Shown here in pieces: positions 51,118-60,399 of a stretch of DNA of 64,000 bases (positions within the stretch are counted from its first letter, which is position 1; each line of letters begins with the position of its first letter). Below the pieces are notes generated by a model. The model had not been told where the DNA came from and searched no databases. It was given only the letters and a program-made list of their open reading frames with translations. The DNA comes from Pseudomonas laurylsulfatiphila (GTDB taxonomy: Bacteria; Pseudomonadota; Gammaproteobacteria; Pseudomonadales; Pseudomonadaceae): contig NZ_NIRS01000009.1 in assembly GCF_002934665.1 (NCBI RefSeq), positions 62,001 to 126,000 on the forward strand. Reading direction: 5' to 3'. The position numbers and the translations under genes were made by a program.

Positions 51118-51210
51118 TGTGGGAGCGGGCTTGCCCGCGAATAGGCCCATTCAGTCGATATTGACGTCGCCTGACACTCCGCCTTCGCGGGCAAGCCCGC
51201 TCCCACGGGG
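51118..51210. repeat. REP pair, 'TGGGAGCGGGCTTGCCCGCGAA' class
   Basis: Inverted units (TGTGGGAGCGGGCTTGCCCG and CGGGCAAGCCCGCTCCCACG) lie between the DedA-PAP2 start and the glycosylase stop. Confidence 0.85.
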
Positions 51211-51240
51211 ATTTCTGTTTGCATCAAGTCTGAGTCAATT

Positions 51241-51939
51241 TCAGGACAGCACAAAATAATCGCGACCTTCGACTTGCCCCCGACGCAGCGGGTTCCGCGT
51301 GCAGTAAGGCGCGTAGGCTCCATCGACGAAGCGGTACATCAAGTGTTCATCGCGCCCGTGGGGGATGCCCAGGCGCGTGGTCTGGATGATGTGGGCGGGC
51401 GTCTGGCCGACATGCTCCACTAGCAGCACTTCATGGTCGAAGCGTTTGGCGTCCCACACCGGCACTTTCAGGCCTAGTGCCTTGCAGAGCAGGGTTTGCC
51501 CGGCGCAGAGCTTTTGCGACGGGCGAGGGTGACCCTGGGCATCGGGATTGTTCAACAGCATCTGTGCCAGGCTGGCCGGCCCGCTCAGTTCATCGACCCA
51601 CGGATAGGCGGACTTGATCAGCACGGCGTTGCCGGGCCCCTGGGCGCTGAAATTGAGTGAATCGCCGCCCCGGGCGTAATACATATAGATGTGGCCGCCA
51701 TCCAGAAACAAAGCCTTACGCTTTTCTGTGTAGCCGAGGGATGCGTGGCTGCCTTTTTCCGCGCAGTAATAGGCTTCGGTCTCGATGATCCGGGCGCTGA
51801 GCCACAGGTCGCCCACTCGATGGCGAATGACTTTGCCCAGTAGGTCCCGGGCCAGAATTTGCGCGTCACGGTCAAAAAACGCATCCGGGAGGCCCGCGGG
51901 CAGGCTCATGGCGGACGCTCGAACAGTCAGGTTGGACAT
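51241..51939 (-). CDS. 3-methyladenine (alkyladenine) DNA glycosylase, AAG/MPG family
   Basis: 232 residues. Features: ILARDLLGKVIRH, the active-site ARIIETEAYYCAEKGSHAS, and YMYYARGGDSLNFSAQGPGNAVLI. AAG-type glycosylases flip and excise alkylated purines. The start could be the ATG at 51939 or 51909; neither has a strong ribosome site. Divergent from proA. Confidence 0.9.
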   Translation of the reverse strand: MSNLTVRASAMSLPAGLPDAFFDRDAQILARDLLGKVIRHRVGDLWLSARIIETEAYYCAEKGSHASLGYTEKRKALFLDGGHIYMYYARGGDSLNFSAQGPGNAVLIKSAYPWVDELSGPASLAQMLLNNPDAQGHPRPSQKLCAGQTLLCKALGLKVPVWDAKRFDHEVLLVEHVGQTPAHIIQTTRLGIPHGRDEHLMYRFVDGAYAPYCTRNPLRRGQVEGRDYFVLS

Positions 51940-52128
51940 GATGGCCGGCGTTTGTCAGGGCTGAATGAGTCGTGATGATAACAATTTGCAGCTTAATCCC
52001 GGCTGAACGTCGGCAAATACCCCTCCATTTCGACCATCCGCCCGTCACCGCTGTTAGTCCCGGGACGCGACAGCTATAATCTGCCGCTTTACTCTTTACC
52101 AAGACCTTATCAAAGACCACGCCAGACC

Positions 52129-53400
52129 ATGACTGAGTCCGTTCTTGATTACATGACCCGCCTGGGTTGCGCTGCCCGCGAAGCTTCCCGCGTGATCGGC
52201 CGTGCCAGCACCGCGCAGAAAAACCGCGCCCTGCAGGCTGCCGCCAATGCGCTGGACGCTGCCCGTACCGAGCTGACGGCGGCCAATGAGCTGGATTTGG
52301 CCGCCGGTCGCGCCAATGGTCTGGAGCCGGCCCTCCTTGAGCGTCTGGCGCTGACCCCGGCGCGTATCGACGGCATGATCGTCGGTCTGCGCCAGGTGGC
52401 GGCCCTGCCGGACCCGGTCGGCGCGATCCGCGACATGAGTTTCCGTCCGTCCGGTATTCAGGTCGGCAAGATGCGCGTACCACTGGGCGTGATCGGAATC
52501 ATCTACGAGTCGCGGCCAAACGTGACCATCGATGCCGCCAGCCTGTGCCTGAAGTCCGGCAACGCGACCATCCTGCGTGGCGGTTCCGAGGCCATTCATT
52601 CCAATCGAGCCATTGCCGCCTGCATCCAGCGCGGCCTGGCCGAGGCCGATCTGCCGGCCGCTGTGGTGCAAGTGGTCGAAACCACGGACCGCGCTGCCGT
52701 CGGCGCGTTGATCACCATGCCTGAATACGTCGATGTCATCGTGCCCCGTGGCGGTCGAGGCCTGATCGAGCGCGTCAGCCGTGATGCCCGCGTACCGGTG
52801 ATCAAGCACCTGGACGGCATCTGCCACGTTTACGTGAGTGAACACGCCGACCTGGCCAAGGCCCAGCGCATCGCGTTCAACGCCAAGACTTACCGTTATG
52901 GCATCTGCGGTGCCATGGAAACGCTGCTGGTGGATCAATCCGTCGCCAAGGATTTCCTGCCGGCGATGGCCGCCCAGTTCCGCGAAAAAGGCGTCGAGCT
53001 GCGCGGTTGCGAGCGTACCCGGGCGATCATCGATGCCGTACCGGCCACCGAGGAAGACTGGAGCACCGAGTACCTGGCGCCGATTCTGTCGATCCGCGTG
53101 GTCGACGGCCTGGAGCAGGCCATCGAGCACATCAACCGTTACGGCTCTCACCATACCGATTCGATTGTCAGCGAACACCAGGGCGAAACCCGGCGTTTCG
53201 TGGCTGAAGTCGACTCGTCGTCGGTGATGATCAACACCCCGACATGCTTCGCCGATGGCTTCGAATACGGATTGGGTGCCGAGATCGGCATTTCTACTGA
53301 TAAGCTGCACGCCCGTGGCCCGGTGGGCCTCGAAGGACTGACCTGCGAGAAGTACATCGTGGTCGGCGACGGGCAACTGCGCGGACAGGAGCCGGTCTGA
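52129..53400 (+). CDS. proA: gamma-glutamyl phosphate reductase
   Basis: 423 residues. Motifs: PLGVIGIIYESRPNVTIDAA, LCLKSGNATILRGGSEAIHS, and the catalytic Cys in HLDGICHVYVSEHADL. Second step of proline synthesis. nadD begins one base after its stop. Confidence 0.97.
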   Translation: MTESVLDYMTRLGCAAREASRVIGRASTAQKNRALQAAANALDAARTELTAANELDLAAGRANGLEPALLERLALTPARIDGMIVGLRQVAALPDPVGAIRDMSFRPSGIQVGKMRVPLGVIGIIYESRPNVTIDAASLCLKSGNATILRGGSEAIHSNRAIAACIQRGLAEADLPAAVVQVVETTDRAAVGALITMPEYVDVIVPRGGRGLIERVSRDARVPVIKHLDGICHVYVSEHADLAKAQRIAFNAKTYRYGICGAMETLLVDQSVAKDFLPAMAAQFREKGVELRGCERTRAIIDAVPATEEDWSTEYLAPILSIRVVDGLEQAIEHINRYGSHHTDSIVSEHQGETRRFVAEVDSSSVMINTPTCFADGFEYGLGAEIGISTDKLHARGPVGLEGLTCEKYIVVGDGQLRGQEPV

Positions 53401-53401
53401 C

Positions 53402-54091
53402 TTGGGCGACTTCGACCCGTCAGCCCCGGTCACCGTCAGCGAGCCAGCGCCTCGCCGCATTGGCGTGCTGGGCGGAACGTTCGACCCGGTGCACATCGGC
53501 CATTTGCGCGGTGCACTGGAAGTCGCCGAAACCCTGGCACTCGATGAGCTGCGCCTGACACCCAGTGCCAGGCCGCCCCATCGTGACAAGCCGCAGGTGT
53601 CGGCAAAAGACCGTCTGGCGATGGTCGAGTGCGCGGTGGCCGGTGTGGCGCCGTTGGTGGTGGACGCCCGCGAATTGCAGCGGGACAAACCGTCCTACAC
53701 CATTGATACCCTGGAACTGATGCGCGCCGAACTGGCCGTATCCGACCAGGTTTTTCTGCTTTTGGGCTGGGACGCTTTTTGCGGCCTGCCCACTTGGCAC
53801 CGCTGGGAAGAGTTGCTCCAGCATTGCCATATCCTGGTGTTGCAACGCCCGGATGCCGACAGCGAACCGCCGGATGCCTTGCGCAACCTGCTGGCAGCGC
53901 GCTCGGTGAGCGACCCGCTGGCCCTCAAAGGGCCGAGCGGACAGATTGCATTCGTCTGGCAGACACCGCTCGCGGTATCCGCCACCCAGATCCGTCAACT
54001 GCTGGCCAGCGGTAAGTCGGTACGTTTCCTGGTGCCCGACGCGGTCCTGGCCTACATCGATGCGCACGGGCTCTACCGTGCGTCGAACTGA
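53402..54091 (+). CDS. nadD: nicotinate-nucleotide adenylyltransferase
   Basis: 229 residues if started at the TTG at 53402 (GGAG 10 bases upstream); the conserved part begins at about residue 18, RRIGVLGGTFDPVHIGHLR, the nucleotidyltransferase site. Later ISXTS-like VSATQIR and LVPDAVLAYI are present. It makes nicotinate adenine dinucleotide. A rare TTG start or a short upstream extension is possible. Confidence 0.93.
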   Translation: MGDFDPSAPVTVSEPAPRRIGVLGGTFDPVHIGHLRGALEVAETLALDELRLTPSARPPHRDKPQVSAKDRLAMVECAVAGVAPLVVDARELQRDKPSYTIDTLELMRAELAVSDQVFLLLGWDAFCGLPTWHRWEELLQHCHILVLQRPDADSEPPDALRNLLAARSVSDPLALKGPSGQIAFVWQTPLAVSATQIRQLLASGKSVRFLVPDAVLAYIDAHGLYRASN

Positions 54092-54164
54092 ATAGGAGTG
54101 CCTCAAGGCACGTGGCAACAACGTGTATTGAAGCGCCCGAACAAACGAGCAAAACGAGTTTTAT

Positions 54165-54659
54165 ATGACGAGCAACAACGAAAGCAAAGTAAAACGCAAA
54201 GGCACATTCAAGAGCGCCCCGCTGCCGGAAAAGGTCCTCGCCGCCGAGCCGCCTAAAGGTGACGAGCTGGTCAAGATCGCCGTAGCCGCCCTGGAAGACG
54301 TCAAGGCCCAGGACGTGCTGGTGATTGATGTTCGCGACAAGCAGAGCATCACTGACTACATGATCATTGCCACCGGTACCTCCAACCGCCAGATCGGCGC
54401 GATGCTGGACAAGGTCCGCGAGGCCGTCAAAGCCCTGGGCATCAAGCCGCTGGGTGAAGAAGGCAAGGGCGACAGCGACTGGGTGCTGTTGGACATGGAC
54501 GACGTGATCGTTCACATGATGACCTCCAACGCCCGTCAGTTCTACGACCTCGAGCGTCTGTGGAAAGGTGCCGAGCAGAGCCGTGCGGCCGATGGCAAGC
54601 ACCACAGCCCTGAAGTTGGTCACGAGCACTTCAACAAGCTCAATAAAGACCAGGAATAA
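54165..54659 (+). CDS. rsfS: ribosomal silencing factor RsfS
   Basis: 164 residues. After a basic N-terminal extension of about 30 residues the core begins DELVKIAVAALEDVKAQDVLVIDVRDK, then YMIIATGTSNRQIGAM and DWVLLDMDDVIVHMM. RsfS binds L14 and blocks subunit joining in starved cells. Between nadD and rlmH, the usual place. Confidence 0.95.
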   Translation: MTSNNESKVKRKGTFKSAPLPEKVLAAEPPKGDELVKIAVAALEDVKAQDVLVIDVRDKQSITDYMIIATGTSNRQIGAMLDKVREAVKALGIKPLGEEGKGDSDWVLLDMDDVIVHMMTSNARQFYDLERLWKGAEQSRAADGKHHSPEVGHEHFNKLNKDQE

Positions 54660-54668
54660 GGGACCGCT

Positions 54669-55136
54669 GTGCGACTGCGACTGATCGCCGTCGGTTCACG
54701 CATGCCCAAGTGGGTGGAAGAAGGCTGGCATGAATATGCCAAGCGTCTTCCGTCCGAGCTGGCGCTGGAACTGGTGGAAATACCGCTCAATACCCGTGGC
54801 AAGAACGCCGACGTGGCCCGTTTCATCCGTCAGGAAGGCGAAGCCATGCTGGCCAAGGTCGGGCCGAACGAGCGCGTTGTCACCCTCGAAGTCCATGGCA
54901 AACCCTGGAGCACCGAGCAGCTGGCGGTCGAACTCGATCGTTGGCGGCTGGATTCGCGTACCGTCAACTTCATGGTTGGCGGCCCCGAAGGGCTGGCGCC
55001 GGAAGTCTGTGCCCGGGCCGACCAGCGCTGGTCGTTGTCGCCGCTGACCTTGCCGCACCCGCTGGTGCGGATTCTGATCGGCGAACAGTTGTACCGTGCC
55101 TGGACCGTGCTGTCCGGTCACCCTTACCACAAGTAG
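54669..55136 (+). CDS. rlmH: 23S rRNA pseudouridine-1915 N3-methyltransferase RlmH
   Basis: 155 residues from a GTG. SPOUT fold: LRLIAVGSRMPKWVEEGWHEY, the knot NFMVGGPEGLAPEVCARADQ and the end LPHPLVRILIGEQLYRAWTVL. Ten bases after rsfS. Confidence 0.97.
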   Translation: MRLRLIAVGSRMPKWVEEGWHEYAKRLPSELALELVEIPLNTRGKNADVARFIRQEGEAMLAKVGPNERVVTLEVHGKPWSTEQLAVELDRWRLDSRTVNFMVGGPEGLAPEVCARADQRWSLSPLTLPHPLVRILIGEQLYRAWTVLSGHPYHK

Positions 55137-55148
55137 TTCTGCGCTCCC

Positions 55149-57044
55149 ATGACCCAGCCGATCCGCATCAAGGACCACGAAAAAGACGCCCGTCTGGTGC
55201 GTGGCCGCGTCGTGTTCGGGGCCATTGCAGTGGTGGCGCTGATTGGCGTGCTGATTGCGCGCCTGTATTTCCTGCAGGTGATCCAGTACGAGTACCACTC
55301 GACCCTGTCGGAAAACAACCGCGTCCATGTGCAGCCGATTCCGCCGACCCGTGGCTTGATTTTCGACCGCAATGGCGTGGTGATCGCCGATAACCGGCCC
55401 AGCTTCAGCCTGAGCATGACCCGCGAGCGGTCCGGCGACTGGCAGCAGGTGCTCGACGTGATCGTCGAAGTGCTGGAACTGACACCCGAGGACCGGGTGG
55501 TCTTCGAGAAACGCATGCGCCAGGGACGTCGGCCGTTCGAGCCGGTGCCGATCCTGTTCGAGCTGACTGAAGAGCAGATCGCGCGGATCGCCGTGAACCA
55601 GTTCCGCCTGCCCGGGGTAGAAGTGGTCGCACAATTGGTTCGCCACTATCCCCAGGGCGCGCACTTTGCGCACTCCGTGGGTTACATGGGGCGGATCAAC
55701 GAGAAAGAGCTCAAGACGCTGGACCCGGTCAGCTACAGCGGCACCCATCAGATCGGTAAAACCGGCATCGAGCGTTTCTACGAGCCGGAGCTGCACGGCC
55801 AGGTGGGTTACGAGGAAGTCGAGACCAACGCTCGGGGCCGCGTATTGCGGGTGCTCAAGCGTACCGAACCGGTTTCCGGCAAGGACATCGTCCTGAGCCT
55901 GGACATCAAATTGCAGGAAGCCGCCGAAGCCGCGCTCGGCGGTCGTCGTGGTGCGGTGGTGGCCCTGAACCCGAAAACCGGCGAGGTGCTGGCAATGGTC
56001 AGCCAGCCGAGCTTCGATCCGAACCTGTTCGTCACCGGCATCAGCTCCAAGGCCTATTCAGAGCTGCGCGATTCCATCGACCGGCCGCTGTTCAACCGCG
56101 TACTGCGCGGTCTGTACCCGCCGGGCTCGACCATCAAGCCTGCGGTGGCGATTGCCGGCCTGGACTCTGGCGTGGTGACGGCGTCGACCCGTGTGTTCGA
56201 CCCCGGTTACTACATGCTGCCCAACTACGACCACAAGTACCGCAACTGGAACCGTACCGGCGACGGCTTTGTCGATCTCGACACGGCGATCATGCGTTCC
56301 AACGACACCTACTTCTACGACCTGGCCCACAAGCTGGGAATCGATCGGTTGTCGTCGTACCTGAGCAAGTTCGGCATCGGCCAGAAGGTTTCCCTGGACA
56401 TGTTCGAGGAATCGCCGGGTCTGATGCCGACCCGCGAATGGAAGCGAGCGACCCGCCGTCAAGCGTGGTTCCCGGGGGAAACGCTGATCCTCGGGATCGG
56501 CCAGGGCTACATGCAGTCGACCCCGCTGCAACTGGCCCAGGCCACGGCGCTGGTCGCCAACAAAGGCATCTGGAACCGTCCGCACCTGGCCAAGACCATC
56601 GAAGGCGAGAAGCCGGTGGATGAGAACCCGATGCCGGACATCATCCTGCGCGATCCGTCCGACTGGACCAAGGTCAACCACGGCATGCAGCAGGTCATGC
56701 ACGGTGCCCGCGGTACGGCGCGCAAGGCTTCGATCGGCGCGCAATACCGGATCGCCGGCAAGAGTGGTACGGCCCAGGTGGTCGCGATCAAGCAGGGCGA
56801 AAAATACGACCGTTCCAAGGTTCAGGAGCGCCATCGAGACCACGCCCTGTTCGTTGGCTTCGCGCCGGCGGACGACCCGCAAATCGTGGTGTCGGTGATG
56901 GTCGAGAACGGTGAGTCTGGCTCCGGCGTCGCAGCTCCCGTGGTGCGTCAGGTGATGGACGCCTGGCTGCTGGACCAGGACGGCCGTCTCAAAGCCGAAT
57001 ACGCCAGCCCTACTAGCGCGGAGGCCACGGCCCGTGATGAATAA
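55149..57044 (+). CDS. mrdA: penicillin-binding protein 2
   Basis: 631 residues. Single N-terminal membrane segment (about 21-41), PBP dimerisation region, and transpeptidase motifs GSTIKP (S327, K330), SND (in MRSNDTYFYD) and KSGTAQ. It crosslinks peptidoglycan for cell elongation with RodA, whose gene overlaps its 3' end. Confidence 0.97.
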   Translation: MTQPIRIKDHEKDARLVRGRVVFGAIAVVALIGVLIARLYFLQVIQYEYHSTLSENNRVHVQPIPPTRGLIFDRNGVVIADNRPSFSLSMTRERSGDWQQVLDVIVEVLELTPEDRVVFEKRMRQGRRPFEPVPILFELTEEQIARIAVNQFRLPGVEVVAQLVRHYPQGAHFAHSVGYMGRINEKELKTLDPVSYSGTHQIGKTGIERFYEPELHGQVGYEEVETNARGRVLRVLKRTEPVSGKDIVLSLDIKLQEAAEAALGGRRGAVVALNPKTGEVLAMVSQPSFDPNLFVTGISSKAYSELRDSIDRPLFNRVLRGLYPPGSTIKPAVAIAGLDSGVVTASTRVFDPGYYMLPNYDHKYRNWNRTGDGFVDLDTAIMRSNDTYFYDLAHKLGIDRLSSYLSKFGIGQKVSLDMFEESPGLMPTREWKRATRRQAWFPGETLILGIGQGYMQSTPLQLAQATALVANKGIWNRPHLAKTIEGEKPVDENPMPDIILRDPSDWTKVNHGMQQVMHGARGTARKASIGAQYRIAGKSGTAQVVAIKQGEKYDRSKVQERHRDHALFVGFAPADDPQIVVSVMVENGESGSGVAAPVVRQVMDAWLLDQDGRLKAEYASPTSAEATARDE

Positions 57045-58179
57045 TTTTGATCGCATGCTCTCCAGTGAGGATGTGATGCGTCGTCGCGCGACGCTGCTGC
57101 AACGTATGCACATCGATGGCGTGTTGCTGATTTTGCTGCTGACCCTGGCCGCCGGCAGTCTGTTCGTGCTGTATTCGGCCAGCGGCAAGAGCTGGGACCT
57201 GCTGGCCAAACAGGCCACTTCGTTCGGCATCGGCCTGGTGTCGATGATCGTCATCGCTCAGTTCGAGCCGCGCTTCATGGCCCGCTGGGTGCCGGTCGGC
57301 TATGTGATCGGCGTGCTCTTGCTGGTCGTGGTGGATGTCATGGGGCACAACGCCATGGGCGCCACGCGCTGGATCAATATTCCCGGCGTGATTCGCTTCC
57401 AGCCTTCGGAATTCATGAAGATCCTGATGCCGGCAACCATCGCCTGGTACTTGTCCAAGCGCACTTTGCCGCCGCAGCTCAAGCATGTCGGCATCAGTCT
57501 GATGCTGATCGGCATCCCGTTCATTCTCATCGTGCGGCAACCGGACCTCGGCACTTCGCTACTGATCCTGGCCGGCGGCGCTTTCGTGCTGTTCATGGGG
57601 GGCTTGCGCTGGCGCTGGATCCTCAGCGTGCTGGCCGCCGCCGTGCCCGTGGCGGTTGCCATGTGGTTCTTCATCATGCACGACTACCAGAAGCAGCGAA
57701 TCCTGACATTCCTCGACCCGGAGAGCGATCCGCTCGGTACGGGCTGGAACATCATCCAGTCCAAAGCCGCCATCGGCTCAGGTGGTGTGTTCGGCAAGGG
57801 CTGGTTGCTGGGCACTCAGTCGCACCTGGACTTCCTGCCGGAAAGCCATACCGACTTCATCATTGCCGTACTGGGTGAAGAGTTCGGCCTGGTAGGGATC
57901 TGCGCGCTGCTGCTGATCTACCTGCTGTTGATCGGGCGTGGCCTGGTGATTACCGCCCAGGCGCAGACATTGTTCGGCAAGTTGCTCGCGGGCAGCCTGA
58001 CCATGACGTTTTTTGTTTATGTTTTCGTCAACATCGGTATGGTCAGTGGCCTGTTGCCGGTGGTGGGGGTGCCGTTGCCGTTCATTAGCTACGGAGGAAC
58101 TTCGCTGGTGACGCTGCTGTCAGCGTTTGGGGTTTTGATGTCGATCCATACCCATCGCAAGTGGATCGCGCAGGTTTGA
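57037..58179 (+). CDS. rodA: rod-shape protein RodA (SEDS glycosyltransferase)
   Basis: About 380 residues from the ATG at 57037, which overlaps the mrdA stop; an internal ATG at 57076 with GAGG upstream would give a 367-residue form, the length of the P. aeruginosa protein. About ten membrane segments; SEDS signature NIGMVSGLLPVVGVPLPFIS and the acidic ESHTDFI-AVLGEEFG loop. It polymerises glycan strands from lipid II with PBP2. Confidence 0.95.
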   Translation: MNNFDRMLSSEDVMRRRATLLQRMHIDGVLLILLLTLAAGSLFVLYSASGKSWDLLAKQATSFGIGLVSMIVIAQFEPRFMARWVPVGYVIGVLLLVVVDVMGHNAMGATRWINIPGVIRFQPSEFMKILMPATIAWYLSKRTLPPQLKHVGISLMLIGIPFILIVRQPDLGTSLLILAGGAFVLFMGGLRWRWILSVLAAAVPVAVAMWFFIMHDYQKQRILTFLDPESDPLGTGWNIIQSKAAIGSGGVFGKGWLLGTQSHLDFLPESHTDFIIAVLGEEFGLVGICALLLIYLLLIGRGLVITAQAQTLFGKLLAGSLTMTFFVYVFVNIGMVSGLLPVVGVPLPFISYGGTSLVTLLSAFGVLMSIHTHRKWIAQV

Positions 58180-58196
58180 ATAAGGTGAAATTTTCA

Positions 58197-59207
58197 ATGC
58201 AAGTAATGCGTGGCTGGGCGACTCGATTTGCGCCATGGGTCGGCCTGGTAAGCATCCTTGGCAGCGTGCAGGAAGCGTTGGCCGGCGACTACGAAGGCTC
58301 ACCCCAGGTGGCCGAATTCGTCGGTGAAATGACCCGTGACTACGGTTTCGCCGGCGAACAATTGATGGGCGTGTTCCGCGAAGCCGAGCGCAAGCAGTCG
58401 ATTCTGGACGCCATCTCGAAACCCGCCGAACGGGTCAAGCAGTGGAGCGAGTATCGCCCGATGTTCATCACCGACGCGCGCATAGCCCGTGGGGTGGACT
58501 TCTGGCGTCAGCACGAAGCGGTGCTGGCCCGTGCCGAGCAGGAATACGGCGTGCCGGCCCAGGTGATCGTCTCGATCATCGGCGTTGAAACCTTTTTCGG
58601 CCGAAATACCGGAAATTTCCGGGTGATCGATGCCTTGTCGACGCTGGGTTTCGACTATCCTCCCCGTGCCGAGTTTTTCCGCAAGGAATTGCGTGAGTTC
58701 CTGCTGCTGGCCCGTGAAGAGCAGGTCGATCCGTTGACGCTCAAAGGCTCCTACGCTGGCGCAATGGGCTTGCCGCAATTCATGCCGAGCAGTTTCCGTG
58801 CCTACGCGGTGGATTTCGACGGTGATGGCCATATCAACATCTGGACCAACCCGGACGATGCCATTGGCAGTGTCGCCAGTTACTTCAAGCGTCATGGCTG
58901 GGTCGCCGGCGAACCAGTGGTCAGCCGCGCCGATGTCCGTGGCGATCAGGTTGACGAAGGTTTGACCGCAGGCATCGAACCGACGAAAACCGTCGGGGAG
59001 TTGCGAGCCCTGGGGTGGTCAAGTCATGATGCGCTGCGCGATGATATGCCGGTTACTGCTTTCCGCCTGGAAGGCGACAATGGCCCCGAGTACTGGATGG
59101 GCCTGAAGAATTTTTACGCGATCACGCGTTATAACCGCAGCGTGATGTACGCCATGGCCGTACATCAACTGTCTGAACAGCTGGTCCAAGCACGGGGCGT
59201 CAAGTAA
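58197..59207 (+). CDS. mltB: lytic murein transglycosylase B
   Basis: 336 residues from the ATG at 58197 with AAGGTG 9 bases upstream. The signal ends near EALAGD. Catalytic motif IIGVETFFGRNTGNF with the Glu, then GSYAGAMGLPQFMPSSFR and AVDFDGDGHINIW. This is the SltB/MltB-type lytic transglycosylase. It overlaps rlpA (TAATG) by one base. Confidence 0.95.
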   Translation: MQVMRGWATRFAPWVGLVSILGSVQEALAGDYEGSPQVAEFVGEMTRDYGFAGEQLMGVFREAERKQSILDAISKPAERVKQWSEYRPMFITDARIARGVDFWRQHEAVLARAEQEYGVPAQVIVSIIGVETFFGRNTGNFRVIDALSTLGFDYPPRAEFFRKELREFLLLAREEQVDPLTLKGSYAGAMGLPQFMPSSFRAYAVDFDGDGHINIWTNPDDAIGSVASYFKRHGWVAGEPVVSRADVRGDQVDEGLTAGIEPTKTVGELRALGWSSHDALRDDMPVTAFRLEGDNGPEYWMGLKNFYAITRYNRSVMYAMAVHQLSEQLVQARGVK

Positions 59208-60214
59208 TGCGGGCATTGCCTATCAATAAACCCCTGAAGCTGATGGCATTCGCCGCGTTGGCAGTGCTGGTCGCCAGTTGTTCGACCAGCCGCGCGCCGG
59301 CCCAGAAGTCCAGCACCGCCGTACGCGCGACGCCGGGGCTGGACATCAACCGTGCCCACAAGGATGGCGCGCCATGGTGGGACGTCGATGTGTCGCGCAT
59401 CCCGGACGCCACGCCGACCCTGCACACCGGCCCGTACAAGGCCAATCCGTACACCGTGCTGGGCAAGACTTACTTCCCGTTGCAGGAATCCAAGACCTAC
59501 GTGCAGTCGGGTACGGCGTCCTGGTATGGCACCAAGTTCCACGGTCAGAACACTGCCAACGGCGAAGTGTATGACCTGTACGGCATGAGTGCCGCGCACA
59601 AGACATTGCCACTGCCGAGTTACGTCCGGGTGACCAACCTCGACAACAACAAGAGCGTGATCCTGCGAGTCAACGACCGCGGGCCGTTCTACTCGGACCG
59701 GATCATCGACTTGTCCTACGCTGCCGCGAAGAAACTCGGTTACGCCGAAACCGGCACGGCGCGGGTCAAGGTCGAAGGCATCGATCCACAGGCGTATTGG
59801 GCGGCCAAAGGCCGTCCGGCACCATTAATGCTCAACGAACCGAAAGTCGCGCAGAATAGCGCGCCGGTGATCACGGCTTCGGCCGGCACCGTCGAGCAAT
59901 GGACACCACCGCCGCAGCAACACGCCGCTGCGGTAGTGCCCGTTCAGCTCGATGCAAAAAAAAACGCTTCTGTACCAGCCTCTGGCCAGTATCTGCAGGT
60001 GGGCGCGTTCGCCAACCCGGACGCTGCAGAACTCCTGAGATCCAAGCTCAGCGGGATGGTGAGCGCTCCGGTGTTCATCAGCTCGATCGTGCGCAATCAG
60101 CAGACCCTGCACCGGGTTCGCCTGGGCCCGATCGGATCGCCGGGTGAAATACAGCAGGTGCAGAACAGCGTGCGCCTGGCCAACCTTGGTTCGCCAAGTG
60201 TGGTCACGGAATAA
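59207..60214 (+). CDS. rlpA: RlpA-family septal lytic transglycosylase
   Basis: 335 residues. Lipobox VLVASC (Cys at about 25). Double-psi beta-barrel (about 102-195) with SGTASWYGTKFHGQNTANGE and LRVNDRGPFYSDRIIDLS. C-terminal SPOR domain (about 262-335, YLQVGAFANPDAAELLRSKL) for binding denuded glycan at septa. In P. aeruginosa RlpA cuts naked glycan strands. A GA-rich linker (about 200-260) joins the domains. Confidence 0.95.
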   Translation: MRALPINKPLKLMAFAALAVLVASCSTSRAPAQKSSTAVRATPGLDINRAHKDGAPWWDVDVSRIPDATPTLHTGPYKANPYTVLGKTYFPLQESKTYVQSGTASWYGTKFHGQNTANGEVYDLYGMSAAHKTLPLPSYVRVTNLDNNKSVILRVNDRGPFYSDRIIDLSYAAAKKLGYAETGTARVKVEGIDPQAYWAAKGRPAPLMLNEPKVAQNSAPVITASAGTVEQWTPPPQQHAAAVVPVQLDAKKNASVPASGQYLQVGAFANPDAAELLRSKLSGMVSAPVFISSIVRNQQTLHRVRLGPIGSPGEIQQVQNSVRLANLGSPSVVTE

Positions 60215-60399
60215 GCAATACGTAGAACTTGATTGACGATTCACCAGCGATTGGGGGGTGAATCAGGTTGTTGGCTCGTTGAAGAACAAAAGCCCGGCAA
60301 GGGTTACAGAGTGAGCAACTGAACACGCGATGACTCGTTAGAAAGTCATCTGATTAGTTTTGCCCTAGGGCAGTTTCCATTAGCGATTTCGAGAGACGG

